From Ophioderma brevispina (Eukaryota; Echinodermata; Ophiuroidea; Amphilepidida; Ophiodermatidae): a stretch of 64,000 nt of DNA. The notes under the pieces were generated by a model. That model did not search any database. It was not told the origin of the DNA and worked only from the letters and a program-made list of their open reading frames with translations. The stretch is taken from positions 1 to 64,000 of the forward strand of contig JAMKCH010001690.1 in assembly GCA_023653785.1 (NCBI GenBank), read 5' to 3'. The translations under genes and the position numbers were made by a program. Shown here in pieces: positions 25,389-38,276 of this stretch (positions are counted from its first letter, which is position 1; each line of letters starts with the position of its first letter).

Positions 25389-28204
25389 TGAAAAAAAATC
25401 AACTGATGACCGACCCTAATGTATATTTCCTCTGTATGGCAAACACATATTTTTAGGCCTAACGGTTAATTTTCCCCCAGCGATTGGCAAGAACTACATG
25501 TCGACCTCATTTGCTTCATTTAATAAATGTGTCATATATGCTTATATTATAATCCTTGGGTTTTCATGAAGCATTTTAATTCTCTAGTGTACCAACATTT
25601 TTTTGAGAGGGTAGTTTTGATTTTTCTGTAACAGTTAAGATCCGCCCCAGCAAATGACAAGTCTTCATTGACGCTAGTGAGTCCAGATGTTTTTTCTCTT
25701 GAGGCGGTTATGAATCCAGAAGAAATTCCACGTGTTTTATATTATGTTTTAAATGATTTGATGCTTATACAAGCAACTGTTATTTTGCCAGTGAGCTTTT
25801 AAACCATGTTTTTCATTAAACACGACCTGTTGCCCATGTTTTAAAAAAACAAAATACTAAATCTCTGATTTTAATCCAATTTCGAATGAAATTTTCAATT
25901 AGTTCCTTACTAACTCAAAAGGGTTAGTAAGGAAACTTAGAGTACTTGAAAATCTCATGCATTATGATCATAATCTCTTTCTCCTTCTCTTTTGACTCTA
26001 GTTCTACAGAAGCCGGAAAACAAGCTTTGTTAAAAATTTCAATTGATTAAATAACATTCCATTTAAAAATAACTTTTTGGGGTATTTTTGTATGTTTTTT
26101 TTTCAGTTTCCTAATAGGCCCATTGTGGTTAATTAAATTGTCCAAGACAAGAAATTTAAATGAAATGTTCTTGTTTCATCTAATATATATTGCTTATTCC
26201 TTGGAGTGTTTGTTAATTAGTCAGTCAGCAAATGATTACATACATATCATTCATTCTAGTCAGTGGCCAGTTTACGTAAGGCCCCAAACCGCTAATCATT
26301 GGTTGTTGCCTTTCTAATAAGAGACGATAATTGGGCGTCCCCGGCGCACGGTGTTACGCGCGCTGTATAAGGTTACGTGTGCACGCAGTAGTACGGACGG
26401 GCCTGGTTTCATTTTTTACAAGCGGGGGATAATTTTTGTTTTGTTATAAACTAATATTATTGAAATAAAACTATTTTCGGTGAGTAACAAACCAAAACCG
26501 AAATAAGAATGATAATCAAAGATAGGATTTGTTGTTTTGCCTATCTAATATCGTGTCATACCAATTTGATGGGCAGTCGCATATTTCATGCTTACAATAT
26601 TGGAAATACATATATAAATTGGGCTGTAGTTCCAGCACCTGCAAAGTTAGATATGATGCAATTTATGAGTTTTGTCAGTCTTTCCTAAAAAGTACATTGA
26701 ATATTTTGAGGTGGTATCCCTTGGTGTAAGACTTGGAATAAAGCCCAATTAGCCTATATGGAATAAAGCCCTAAACAAACCTTCAACTATACATGTCTAT
26801 ATTGATATTTTGTGCAGAATTACATGAAGGGAATACCAATTTTATCATCCCAGAGAGGCTGGTGACACAAGGCTCTGGAAAACAACATGCTCAAAAAAAA
26901 CCTTTTTTCACAATAAGTTTATTCTATGGGCCATTTCATTTAGAAACTGTAACGTCCCCAGTTTGCGGGAATTTACAAATGTATTTTAACCACCATGATT
27001 AGTCTTTCATCAAGGCTTCACTTAAAAAATAGTTTTTAGTTTGCTCACATTCCCCGAGTTTCCCTGTTGTACTATATGCTATCGCGCCCTTTTCATTAGG
27101 GAGTTTCAGCTAGTGTGATCAAAGCCTTTTTCAAAAAATTGTGTTGTTTTTTACTTTACTTTTCTGTGAGTAATCTTCCAAAAATATCCTGGGGAACTGA
27201 TTTGGACCATAAAGATGACATAGCGATGGGAAGGCAACCATGTGAGCTCATGTGTATGCATTGTTTTTATGTTCATCAGGGCATTCACATTGTGGTTAAT
27301 AGGGATTGTGGTTGACGTAAATGTTTGCCCATGCAGTTTAGTAGTACATTTCCCCTCGTACATGACAACAAATTCTTTGATAGATATATTATGCTTGCAC
27401 AGAAGTACACCTATCTGATAAAGACGCCTCGCTCCATTCGGCCTCAGACTTTCGCGCCCTCAACACCTGCCTTTGGCAATTGGCAATCCGTTGCCTGGAC
27501 AAAAGTTTGAGGCGTCCTGTCTTTTGACAAGACTACCTATGCTATCCAAATTTTGAAAGCCTACTTTCTCCAAGGAGACTATAACCCCCAAATCTTCCAC
27601 TGGGAGATGAAACAGAATAAATTCAAATAAGACCTTTTCAATTGAGGTATTTGAACATGATTCCGATATAGAGGTCTGTTTTATAATAACAGTCATCACA
27701 CGCAGTTGTTGGGTGCAGCACTTTATGCTAAATTTTGCCTTTGGTCCAAATGTGTGTTACTGATGAGCATATGAGGATGCCCATGTGTGTTGTATTTTGC
27801 TACAAATTTTCTGTGAGTTCATTTGAAGACATCTATATCATAGATCTGCAAAATGAATAGTTTTCACCAGGAATGACTTCAGATATGGAAGTTTCAGACA
27901 CTGAAGCTTTGTATGTAGTTCTGGTTGCGTTGAGTGGTCGTGCACATAATTTTATTCAGATATCAGGTCTAGACAGCAGTTGTGAGACCATATAACAGGA
28001 TATGGAGTTTGACAGGACACATGGTAGATAAGATAACAGACTGTACGTTGCACCAGTAAATGATAATAGGAAACAAACACAGAACAGCAGGCCAAAGGTT
28101 GACGTTGCGATAAACATCGAAAAGGCTGGACCGATTTAACTCATTAATCATGCTTTGAGGTGTCCCATACATGATAATACGGATTCCTATAAAAGCATGA
28201 TAAA

Positions 28205-28342
28205 TGATAAAATTGGATGATTTGTCGCGCAATATTTAGTCTCGCTATGAGTTTAAAAACATTGGGCTCGACTTGGCGTCTCGCCCAATATTTTTTGCAA
28301 GCTCATGCTCGACCAAAAATTTACTGAATCATCCAATTTTAT
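28205..28342. mobile_element. Short inverted-repeat element, relative of 4117-4314
   Basis: AAAATTGGATGATTTGTC near 28207 is mirrored by GAATCATCCAATTTTATT near 28325, with paired GCAATATT / CCCAATATT words inside. It would fold into one long hairpin. Confidence 0.75.
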
Positions 28343-29739
28343 TACAAAATTTGGCAACATCCGATGTTTTTTTTTGTGATATGCGTCCATCTGAGGAGAA
28401 AAACAACTTATGAAAATCGGACCATGAATCGGGTCATAACTTTTGTAAGTGCCATGGGTCAGCATGGATAAGCACCACAGCAGCCACAACGTCCTGCTTA
28501 GCTAAGAAATGGATAAATCAAAATGAGACGAGGGGGCTGGGGGGGATTTATGACTGTCATTTTCACATAGCGTTTCTTCAACCGACAGTAGAAGACGGTC
28601 TGTGGAAATTTGATATCCAGGTTAACATAATGTTTGAGACAAAATAATGTGAACCAGGTTAGACGCTTTTCTGGTCTGCTTAACGTTTTCAGGTGGTATG
28701 AAAGGACCATTTTAGCAAAAACATTCTACTACACGGTCCTTTCCTTCGATTTGTCTTGGGAAATCCGAAGTAAATATCCGTGTTTTCAAATGGCAGCAGT
28801 GCAGAGCTGATGTTGGCTTAATCCATGCACGCGGGACATGTTGCCGGACTGCTGTGATAGCACCTTTGTGCTGTCACAAACCAACAAGTACTCCTTTATC
28901 AGGCCATAGCTTCAGCCTGAAACACAAATATGGAAATGTCATTAAGTAATTGGCCACAATTAGTGGGAGTCAAAATAGTGTGAGGGTTAATTATAATTAA
29001 ATCCAAATTTGTGGTAATTTTTTTAAATTGTCTTGGCACGTTATACTGCATGTTAGCAATCGGAAGTAATATCTTCTGAACAAAATCAGCAACAAAATGG
29101 TTTATTTCATTAACAATATTCCACCTATACCTATTTATACATTACCATTTTGCTAACAGTCAGCAGTTGGACGACAGTATCTGTAAAGGAGGTGTCACCC
29201 CCACATACCCCCTCTTAGCACCGGCCCTGAAATGCATACAGCAGGTCCTTACATGATGTCATTTACATTGCCATTGCCCAATCAGCTCACAAGATAGTTA
29301 CAGAAGATAATCTAAAAAAAAATAAAGAAAAACAAGACACACAAAAATAATTCCAGATAATTCCTGTCTTTTTTATCTCTTTTCCCCAAGACTTTAGGAA
29401 ACATTCCACGTGCACCCTCAACAAACCAACTCCTCCCCAATTCAAGTTTCCTTTGTAGCAGTATTTTCTCACATTTATTCCCAGCATTGCCTGTCCTCAC
29501 ATCTCAGTTTTATGCCACTTCTATATAGTGACAACATTTTTGGGCTGAGAGGCCCATTTTTCCTTCTTCAGAGTTATTCTGTTTAGTTGTCTCTTGTATT
29601 TCATTTTTTAAATTTATTTATAACTAACTCAAATAATGTTTTAGAAAGGCACGGTGCAGGAGATCTCCCTGAGAGTGCCTATAGGACTCCTTAACAGGGA
29701 CTGCAGCAAACTTTTGTATGGATATCGATCATAGAATTA

Positions 29740-30352
29740 AGAAAGTTTACAAAAAACTTCAAACAAGGCTGCCATGATTATTTTCAGTGCAATAGATTCC
29801 ATCCTTCTGCTCCCTTGCGAAGATCGCTTCATTGGTTACCTGTCGAGTTTACTATCTTTAAGGTGCTTCTCCTACATTGTTAAGGTAAAGAATGAATCAC
29901 CTATCCCTGCTTACTGTCCGCTCTTCTTTATCAGGATAACTCTTGGAGGCATGGTCTGCGCTCTGAGAATGCCAATTTCTTAGCGTTTCTCATACACCTT
30001 TCTATCAAGTGGTGAAAAAAGCATTTTGTGTTGGCTGGTCCGCTCCTTTGACTCTCTCTCCCCCTCTTTTTCATGTTTTGTCCCACAGTTATTGCATTTA
30101 AAAAGGCCCTGAAAACTCACCTTTTTTCCCATCTGAATGAGTGGTTTTAATCATGTTGCCCTGTTATCAAATTGGAATTATTTTTTAATAATGTTTGATT
30201 TTTAGAGTTGTATATTCATTTTGCTGTTGTTGATTTTTACTATATTAAAATGTATCCTAACTAGGGTTTTTAAATGTGACTTTGTACAGCGCTATGATCA
30301 CTTGGAATAGCGCTTAAGAAATGCTGTGCAACAACAACAACAACAAAAATAA
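29740..30352 (+). mobile_element. LINE 3' end (CR1/L2-like), decayed
   Basis: The plus strand reads RRSLHWLPVEF then FKVLLL near 29825-29870, the usual C-terminal run of LINE reverse transcriptases, followed by scraps of the downstream region. The 3' end TGTACAGCGCTATGATCACT..GCGCTTAAGAAATG closes with a CAA repeat (30329-30350), typical of CR1/L2-type tails. Frames are broken. Confidence 0.75.
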
Positions 30353-30404
30353 AGCACAATGCCTTGATGTAAAGGCCATATTCCAACAAAATTGACTTTC
30401 ACCT

Positions 30405-31430
30405 TCAAAATTTTCAGTGGACAATCCCCATCCCAGATATGACTCAAAGTAGGATAGGGACCCAGTACTATCCACCATTGTATTTTATTAAATCATTTTT
30501 CAGTGATGGTCCCCAGGTAGGACCTACAGTTACGATTAGATCCGTACTATTCCCACCATGGTATCTCCTTTTTAGTTTTTTCAGTGACATTCCCAGATAG
30601 GACTCATAATAGGATTAGGATCCAGTACTATTTCATGCTTTTTATCTCTTTTAGTATTTTTCATGTTATATTTCCAGATAGGCCTCATAAGAGAATTAGG
30701 TCCAGTACTATTCCCACCCTGTATCTTTATAAAAGCATTTTCACAAGTGATGTCCCCATGTAGGACCTACGTAAGATTAGGATCCAGTACTATCCCCACT
30801 TTGTATCTCCTTAGAGTATTTTTCAGTGACATTCCCCAGATAGGCCTCCTAATATGATCAGGATCCAGTACTATTCCTGCCTTGTATCTCTTTTAGTAAT
30901 TTTCAGTGACTCCCAGATAGGCCTCATAATAGGATTTTAGTATTTTTTCAGTGACATCCCAAGAATAGGTCTCATAATAGTATTAGGATCCAGTACTATT
31001 CCTACCATTGTATCTCTTTTGGAGTATTTTCAGTGACATCCCCAGATAGGACTCATAATAATGATTAAGATCCAGTACTATTCCTCACCCTGTATCTCTT
31101 TTAGTATTTTCAGTGACAATCCCAGATAGGCACTCATAATAGGATTAGGATCCAGTACATTTCCCACCTTGTATCTCTTGTATCTCTTTTAGTAGTTTCA
31201 CAGTGACATCCCAGATTATGGACTCATAATAGATTAAGATCCAGTACTATTCCTACCTTGTATCTCTTTTATATTTTCAGTGACATCCCTCAGATAAGGA
31301 CTCATAATAGGATTAGGATCCAGTAACATTCCTACTGTATCTCTTTAGTATTGTCACTGACTCCTCAGATAGGACTCTAATAGGATTAGGATCCAGTACA
31401 TTCTGCTTAGATCTCTTTTAGTATTTTTTG
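30405..31430. repeat. Tandem array, about 80-bp unit, about 12 copies
   Basis: The phrase GGATCCAGTACTATTCC recurs about every 78-80 bases, together with CAGTGACATCCCAGATAGG and TTGTATCTCTTTTAGTAT. Copies vary by many small indels. Confidence 0.92.
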
Positions 31431-32160
31431 ATAACATGGATTTAGTGCTGTATTTTTCTTTTTTCCTGGATCAGTGTCCACATGGAGTACCTAGTAAAAT
31501 CCTAATCTCCATAGTGCAATGCGCTAGAAAAATACTGTACAAGTCTACACGAGTACAATATTTTTGTAGCGACTGATTGAACTCAAACCAAACCTTGTGT
31601 TTTTCACTTGCACCTACTCCGATCTTGATCAAACACCACCCAAACTATACACCCACTACAGACTCATGAATACAGTGTTTTAATGTCGTTCTCATCACTG
31701 GTTTTTGTAGTGTCTTAGAATGACCTTTTCCTCTGACTTTCTTCAGCTTACCAGGGCCTTTGAAAGCAGCATTTGCATGCGGAAACTCAGTATACCTTGG
31801 TAATGTCAATTACCATCATTCTTCAAAAGATGGTTAAAATCCTCATCGCTGAACTTGTGATCTTGCGGGCCTGATGAGCCATTTTTTTTCATAGTGGTGC
31901 TGGGATAATCAGCTCCGGTAAGCCACCTGCAGCATTTTGGTTCAAAGTCGTGATGAACACTTGGTATCAGCAAATTTTCTTTATCGATAGGCAATCGCTG
32001 GATACGAAAATTGATCGATGAAATGCTTGCATGCATAACATATTAAACAAGAATTTGTATTGCATCCAGGGACTTTTACCAAAAATAACAATACAAAGTT
32101 TTGTTTTTAACCACTTTGAATCCTATATAAATAATAATGTGTTTTCTGCATATTGTACAG

Positions 32161-32323
32161 GTTCCTTGCGGTAGTGAGCATTGTGACAGGGAAACGGCAG
32201 TAAGAAAGGGGTGGCTTATTGCGAGAGACGAGGCAAGCGCAACAACGAGACGATAGTTTTGAGAAAGAGTAATAGAGGGCTAGGATAGCCACTACCGTTG
32301 CCTTCCTGGTTGGATTTATACAG
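32161..32323 (+). CDS. SLC26-like: SLC26 exon 3, frame-disrupted: TM3, loop and TM4
   Basis: This exon is only visible when single-base indels are allowed. The acceptor ATTGTACAG ends at 32160. With the Gly carried over from exon 2 and one missing T near 32166, it reads GSFAVVSIVTGK, matching the family's GTFAVVSLMVG. At the other end the codons read RIATTVAFLVGFIQ before the donor GTACAG, and this joins in phase 0 to IGLALLRLGF of exon 4. Between them the frame must shift again: the best loop reading contains RNNETIVLRKSN, a hydrophilic N-glycosylation-like loop. No single frame is open through all 163 bases (TAA at 32201 in the frame of both ends). Position, phase and the two conserved ends make the identity secure; the cause of the breaks is not known. 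Confidence 0.82.
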
Positions 32324-33334
32324 GTACAGCAAGGGCCATTCCATGTGCATTTCAACCATTTTCCGGCAGAAGACTCACCTAAGTCCTACCACGTGGGAGA
32401 GTGTGGGGGTGGAATTGTGTACTTTATAGACTTATCATCCGATCCTTTCATTGTGGTAGGTTAATGTTACCAATAGGGCTATCCCTTTGAATCCATACTC
32501 CACGAGGAAGAACTTGCCTAATACCATTAGATATCAAGGGGGCGGGAAGTTTTTGGGGACAAATCATTCCAGAGCTGACAAAAACAATGTACAGCTGATT
32601 ACAATGAAAACCTTTCCCCCCGAGTCTTACAAATGCTCAAAATTTGAAATTAAAAAATATCCACGGTTTTCCAATTTTTTGGAAAAATCGGCCCAACCCA
32701 AACTCTCATGCCCCCTTGATATGTAATGGGTGGCATCCTCTTAAGTCTGTTCACAAGATTGGTGGTAGATTTCATATGGAATAAATTACATTCTACCAAT
32801 AGCTGATATAATGTAAAACAAAATGGTTACATTTTTTTTAAAAATGTTTTGCAAAATATTTAGTGATGCGTGACATCACCGAACAAGCATTGTAATGCTT
32901 TAGTGGTTGCTGAAATGATCAAATAATAATTTAATAATAATATTATTGGGCCACGCAACTAATCACAAATAGATGCATAAACGTTTATAAATAAAGTAAT
33001 TCTGGAAAGAAAAAAATGGGCTTCTTAACCCACGACACAAATGTGGATTTTCTTTTCAACCTAATTTTACATACCAAACAAAAACATATAAAAATGACAA
33101 TGAAACACCTATTTAATAATGAAGCAATAGCTATAAAAACATAGAGCTAAAAAGAAAAACCCCAACAGACAATGGAAACATCTCTTTGTCTGCCCCCGGC
33201 TGGAGCAACAATGCAGAAAACAAGAACCTGCATGAATTCCAGTGAAGCAAAGAGTCCAGACGTGTACCTCTCTGGCTGGATCATAACTTGACATTTTGAA
33301 CCACAGATGTTTGGACCACGAGAACGAAGAAGAC

Positions 33335-33415
33335 CATGGGATGTTGCTGAGGTCAAAGTCACATGCCAAGGTCAAGGTCATGTGAGGTCAAGTGCAAGAT
33401 AGACTCAAATGTAAA
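33335..33415 (+). repeat. Scrap of the GGTCA-rich repeat
   Basis: GAGGTCAAAGTCACATGCC, AAGGTCAAGGTCATGTGAGG and GTGCAAGATAGACT match words of the repeat at 59480-60115. Confidence 0.65.
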
Positions 33416-33529
33416 ATTGCAAAGATCGGAGGCTGCGGCCCCTTTATCTTCTAGTTTGATCTCAATATGGAACAATTCAAACAATGAAATTGGGTATCAT
33501 TTTGAACCTTATATGTCCTATAAACCTAA

Positions 33530-34240
33530 GGCACTAGGAGTTTTGGATAGATGATGCATCGTAATTGCTGCTGTTGAAAATCAAGATATGACTCTTGGTG
33601 ACAAAAAAATATAAACTCTAAAATTAATTGGGTGGAAAGGTTTAAAGGAATTCTGTTCTTGACTGACCAAGCATAAATTCTGTCCAGATCATCTTGCAGA
33701 TTTAGTAGGTCTTCCCAATGAATGATCATCAGTAAACTGAAAAAAATGAGAAACTTAGCAAGAGTAAAATATCCACTGACAAAAATTAGAAAAAAGGATT
33801 GTGCCAAGCCTGAACCCTGTGGAAACCCAGAAGTTACACATATCCAGTCTGAATATTCACCTTTGAAATAACCCTGTTTTTCCTCCCCACCAGAAAGTTC
33901 TGAATCCCCATGACAGAAGGGGTCCCCTCAATACAGCGAGTATGAACGTTTTTGAAAGCACAGATTGACTCACTTTATCAAAGCAGAGCTGAAGTCCAGA
34001 AAAGGGTATAACAAATTTGCCAATCACAACCCTCCAATATTTGAATGATTTCCCCACCAAGTTAACCCCCAGAGCACCATCTACCTTTCCTACAGCATTT
34101 CTGATTGGATGGTTAATTACAATGCTATTCAACTCTTCAATAACGCTTGAAATGCAGCTCAAATATTTAAGCTCACAAACCCTCTTCATCCTACAACAAG
34201 TCTTACCATATTCATGATTGGCTTAAATATAACACAGGCT
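33530..34240 (-). mobile_element. LINE reverse-transcriptase remnant, minus strand
   Basis: Reading the minus strand from about 34240 downward: EELNSIVINHPIRNAVGK, then CFDKVSQSVLSKTF (the A-F-D-K-V type motif), then SGFPQGSGLAQSFFLIFVSG (the SG-PQGS-LGP-LF-I-ND motif), then LLNLQDDLDRIYAWSVKNRI. This is the usual order of motifs in LINE reverse transcriptases. The catalytic ADD-type box appears worn, and the frames are shifted between blocks. No intact ends were seen. Confidence 0.8.
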
Positions 34241-34308
34241 CACAAATTTATATCTCCAATACCCGGTTACAATCGCTAAGCTTTCAAATATTTAAGCTCA
34301 CAACCCCT

Positions 34309-34825
34309 GGAGGGGGTTCCTTGGGTTTTGTCGGGTACCCATGCGCGTTCCAAAAAAGAGGGACTAGCTGCAAATTCGGGACTACCGCTAGGGGTATCAA
34401 ATTCACATAATCAATTTCTAGTCCCGCTAGGGTCTCAAATCAGGTAAGATTAATACTGGCTCATTGAAACCAAGGGAAAATTAACTTTCACATGTCCGGA
34501 AATCACCATGCAAGTGTGGTAATGTTCTTACAGTAAGTACAAGTTATTTTCCTCATTAATGGTTCTTTAAAGGGTATATTTTTTTATTCACGTATTGAAA
34601 GCAGGTCCCGCTAGGGTATAATTTTACCGCAACTTGGTCCCGTTAGTGGTAAATAGTTTTCAAACCGAAAACGGGTAATAAATTTAAAACTGAATACTGG
34701 CCCCGTTAGGGGTATATTTCACACCACTGAACTTGGTTCCTGTTAGGGTCACTTTCAGACCCTGGAACGAGCATGGGTACCCAACCAAACCTTTGAGAAC
34801 CCCCCACCCCCCCCCCCCCCCCCCG
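34309..34825. mobile_element. Inverted-repeat element with internal CCCGCTAGGG repeats
   Basis: The arms GGGGGTTCCTTGGGTTTTGT..GGGTACCCATGCGCGTTCC and GGAACGAGCATGGGTACCC..GAGAACCCCCC are inverted. Inside, GTCCCGCTAGGGTAT-like words repeat every 50-70 bases. A run of about 17 C marks the right edge. Confidence 0.78.
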
Positions 34826-36224
34826 GTCACAAAACCCTTCACCTACTACAATTCTTACCCTGGGGTTAAATTTCCCGCGCTCTAAATATTACACCATGGC
34901 TTAGAAATTTAAGTAGCCAGCCTGAACAAACCCATTCCTAGTTGTGTCGTGCAAGTAGTTGCTGCTAGTGGTCAAGTTGTAAAGTCCATTGGTATATAGG
35001 ACTAGCCAAAGCTGCCTTGGCGGGTAAGTTATGAAAGAGTTAAATTCAAACGCTGAAATTACACAAGTTGTAACCAATCGATAGTAGTATCATTCATAGA
35101 GTTTAAACAAATTAAAAACAGATTTTTACTGGTTTTTTTTTTTATGGACAATGAATGATAAAAATAGAATTTGATTGATTTTCAAATAAATTTGACCTTT
35201 TTGACAGAGTGCCATCATTGATCATTCACAAATAGGATTCTTCAACTGGGGGGTCCACTTAGATGTGGATTACTGCCAATCCTGACGGGATTCCTTTGTG
35301 CTGTGGATAATTATAATGTCCTTGGGAGGGGTGGATTTTTAAGGGGGGCAATTTGGCACATGAAGGAGGGGTTAGATTCTAACATTCCTTTGCTAGGTAT
35401 GTTTTTGATTTTGCCATACAGTGGTTTGGGATACATGTTGGAATTCTTTTATCAAAGGTAAAAAATCTGTCTTGAAGAAGATTGAAAAATCCAAGTGACT
35501 GGCAATTTTTTTTTTAGTTTGAAAAAGGGCTATTGGAAATACTGGAATATTTTAAACCATGGCATTTTGGACTACTTTTTAATGGCCAGCCTTTGCACCC
35601 TATTTTCTTACTTTTCTGACAGCATTTCTTGGCATACCATTAAAAATTATCCGCTCACTGTGACAAAAATTACTTGCACTGCTCCATGGATCAAATTAAT
35701 ACCAATGATGTGTAACATGAAGTAATGTTTGTGAACAAAATTGTCAGGAAAATTAATACTATAATAGATCAATTAGTGTTGCAGCATGAGGTGAAAAAGG
35801 GCCTTTGTTTTCTACCAACCAAGACTGGAATAGTAACATTTGCAATCATAGCTAAAATTGAACATTGGGTTGTGTAGTTCACGAAAATATGTGCTGACAA
35901 AATTAAAAGTGATGGCAATTTGCATAAACCACCATTTTCCACTATAGCGACTTGGTGTCAAAATGTATTTTTTCAGGGTCAAGGGGTTCAATAGACAATT
36001 TCCAGAACTGTCAGGGTTATGGCAATTTATATACATGACTATGTAAGGACCGCAGAGCTTTAGCAATTCTAAACATGAAAAGTGGAGCCTTAGCTAATTT
36101 AGTTGAGAAACCCTGATGTAGGGGTCAAATTGATTTGAAATTGGTCCTTCTTGGGTAAAATTTAGCAATTCTGTTAAAGTTTGCCCATTTCTGACCACAA
36201 TATGGTGCAAGAACCAGCTTGTTG

Positions 36225-36500
36225 TACCAATTGCAGGTATCCTAACATACCCCGCCTGCATGAAGCGAAGGACTGAAAGCGGGTCTAAAAACAACCAAAT
36301 AGGGATAAACCTGGAAAAATGAAGAAGGCTTTTGTTTCTATGTATACTTATTGCAACATGGATATGAATGGAGATTTATATTTTTTGGCACTGCTGTTTC
36401 TTTCTTTTTTCCTCAATTTTTTCATTTGAAAAAGTACATTTTGAGAATTCCACAGACTTATCCTTCACTTTTAAGCTGCTCCTTCAAATATTTTTGCATG
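36225..36500. mobile_element. Partial ATCAGTGATT-family MITE
   Basis: GCAGGTATCCTAACATACCC at the left and ACTTATCCTTCACTTTTAAGCTGCTCCTTCAAA at the right match the interior and right part of 14431-14773. The middle is diverged. Confidence 0.65.
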
Positions 36501-36508
36501 GCTAATAG

Positions 36509-36690
36509 TATACTTCGTCTGACCTGAACTAAGGAGTGATGTCATAGCTTTCGCGCAGCTATTGTGCATGCGTATCTTGCGCGCCGACTTTGTAAGCTCG
36601 CGATTACTGCTGCGGCTTACTGCGATTCGAAGGTTTAAGACTGCACAAAAACTATGATGGCACTCCTTAGTTCAGGCCGGATGAAGTATA
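36509..36690. mobile_element. TATACTTC-type MITE, intact copy
   Basis: TATACTTCGTCTGACCTGAA..AAGGAGTGATGTCATAGCTTT and its inverted partner CACTCCTTAGTTCAGG..GATGAAGTATA frame 182 bases. The centre is GC-rich for the region. Confidence 0.85.
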
Positions 36691-37040
36691 GTACCTTCAA
36701 GTCATCTATTTCAGTAAGTTCTTTTCCTTAAAATTACTCAGCAAACTAATTATCATCGGTGGTCAATTTGAACCTGAGATTATGCTACTGTAATCGATGT
36801 CATCAGTGGGTTTAAGATTAATTTTTGGCTGCACAACATGTTGTGGAGGGCCAATGTGATCATGTAGATGGTGGGATGCCTGTCTGGATGAATGTGTACA
36901 CGGCAGAAGAAAATTCATTAATCCACTCTACCGACTTAACCAAAAAGTCAGTGAACCTCACACATGGCATGGTGATAAAAGATGATGAGTTCAAACATTT
37001 TTGACAGGTTATGAATAATAATGAGCTCATTTGCATTTAA

Positions 37041-37367
37041 GTAGACAAAGTTTTCATCTTGATAGAATGGACTTCACCCCAAAACTCCATCTCTAAATTT
37101 TTGCGCCGATATTTCAACCCGTTTTGATGTGACAGCTAAAAACATGATTTTGTAAGCCCCATAGAGTGCTGTGTAAAATTAATATTGGTCGACCAAAATG
37201 GGGCATATTTTCGCTCATAACTTCCACACTAAACATCCTTTAGCCCTAAGATTTCACAGGGTAAATGAGAAAAATAGTAGCTTTCTTCTGATACAAAAAT
37301 TTGGACCACTTCCGGTGAAATTTGGGGTCCCTGGTGACGAGGCTATTAGCGATCGGGCCATGGTCCT
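37041..37367. mobile_element. GGCCCGATC MITE family, copy 3 (reverse)
   Basis: TTAA at 37037-37040 and 37368-37371. It ends GCGATCGGGCCATGGTCCT. The interior is the reverse of copies 1 and 2 and is uninterrupted. Confidence 0.85.
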
Positions 37368-38111
37368 TTAATTATGCACTGCATAATTCTTCTTAAGCAT
37401 TTGGCTTTTGAGAAGTCTGTCATGCATGTCATCTGATAACATTTTCAACCTGCCAACTTGCCTAACATCATATTTCTGTTAAAACTGCCATTTGCCCATC
37501 TAAAACATAATGTGTGGATGGGATCACCATATAAGATATCAATTTCATCCAGGTTGTTACTGTCCATGAACTTTCACATGAGGCTTCATATTATTTAAAA
37601 TTAACTGAAATCAACAGCAATGTTCATGATTATGTAGTAAAATATCAAATTGAATCCCTCTGTATTTGCCGGTCAAGTATCCATGTAAATCGAAAATCAA
37701 GTGTTTTGCAAAAAAAAAAGAAACAAGTTCTATGGTTGAAAATCCAAGTTTTTCCATAAATTTTTTTAATAAAACTTGGATTGTCAACTGAGGAAAAAGT
37801 TGTTGTTTTTTTTCAATTGAAAATCTTGAGATTTTTTGCCAAATATACAAGCTTTTCAATGATAAATTTGGTTTCTGATTTAAATTTTTTTGGGCAAATA
37901 TCTTTTTTTTATTGCTCAGATGAAACAAAGTTGTTTTTTAAATGAAAAAACATTTCTCAGTAAAAATCTTGGGTTTTCAATCTACTAGACATTTAACATT
38001 CCATAGCCATGTCATGCCACATGTATGAATACAGCAACCATGTGCATATTTATGTCAGTAGATACAAAAGCCAATTAAACTATATTAAATATTTCTCTTC
38101 CTCTCCTACAG

Positions 38112-38276
38112 ATTGGTCTAGCCTTATTACGCCTGGGTTTCATCAGTACCTACCTCGCCTTACCCCTAGTAAGGGGGTTCACCACAGGAGCAGCTGTCTA
38201 TGTTTTTAATAGTCAATTTAAAAGTTTATTTGGTATAAGAATACAGAGATATGATGGGCCGTTTGCAGTAATTAAG
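38112..38276 (+). CDS. SLC26-like: SLC26 exon 4: TM5-TM6 region
   Basis: The acceptor CTCCTACAG precedes it and the donor GTAAGC follows. It is 165 bases, phase 0 to phase 0, about residues 193-247. IGLALLRLGFISTYLALPLV is followed by RGFTTGAAVYVFNSQFKSLF and ends at YDGPFAVIK. These match the family's [31 protein letters not shown] stretch closely. It is clean, with no stop or indel. Confidence 0.95.

Larger units (their letters stand above)
17113..32160 (+). other. SLC26 intron 2 (15 kb), repeat-rich
   Basis: The intron holds MITEs (17228-17563, 25027-25388, 28205-28342), a piggyBac-like element (18343-19276), repeated blocks with a long A-run (19299-19640), a LINE 3' end (29740-30352) and an 80-bp tandem array (30405-31430). 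The stretches 20700-22400, 23130-25020, 25390-28200 and 28350-29640 show only AT-rich sequence with no domain or RNA I can recognise. Confidence 0.7.
32324..38111 (+). other. SLC26 intron 3 (5.8 kb)
   Basis: The intron holds a minus-strand LINE reverse-transcriptase remnant (33530-34240), an inverted-repeat element with a C-run at its right edge (34309-34825), MITEs (36225-36500, 36509-36690, 37041-37367) and a GGTCA-rich scrap (33335-33415). The stretch 34840-36220 shows nothing I can name. Confidence 0.75.

Noticed and set aside
30663..30857. Open frame in the 80-bp array
   Set aside because: It spans two repeat units and ends at an indel; there is no domain.
35000..35026. A donor-like GGCGGGTAAGTT as the end of the missing TM3-TM4 exon
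   Set aside because: The upstream sequence has stops and no family motif. The exon at 32161-32323 fits far better.
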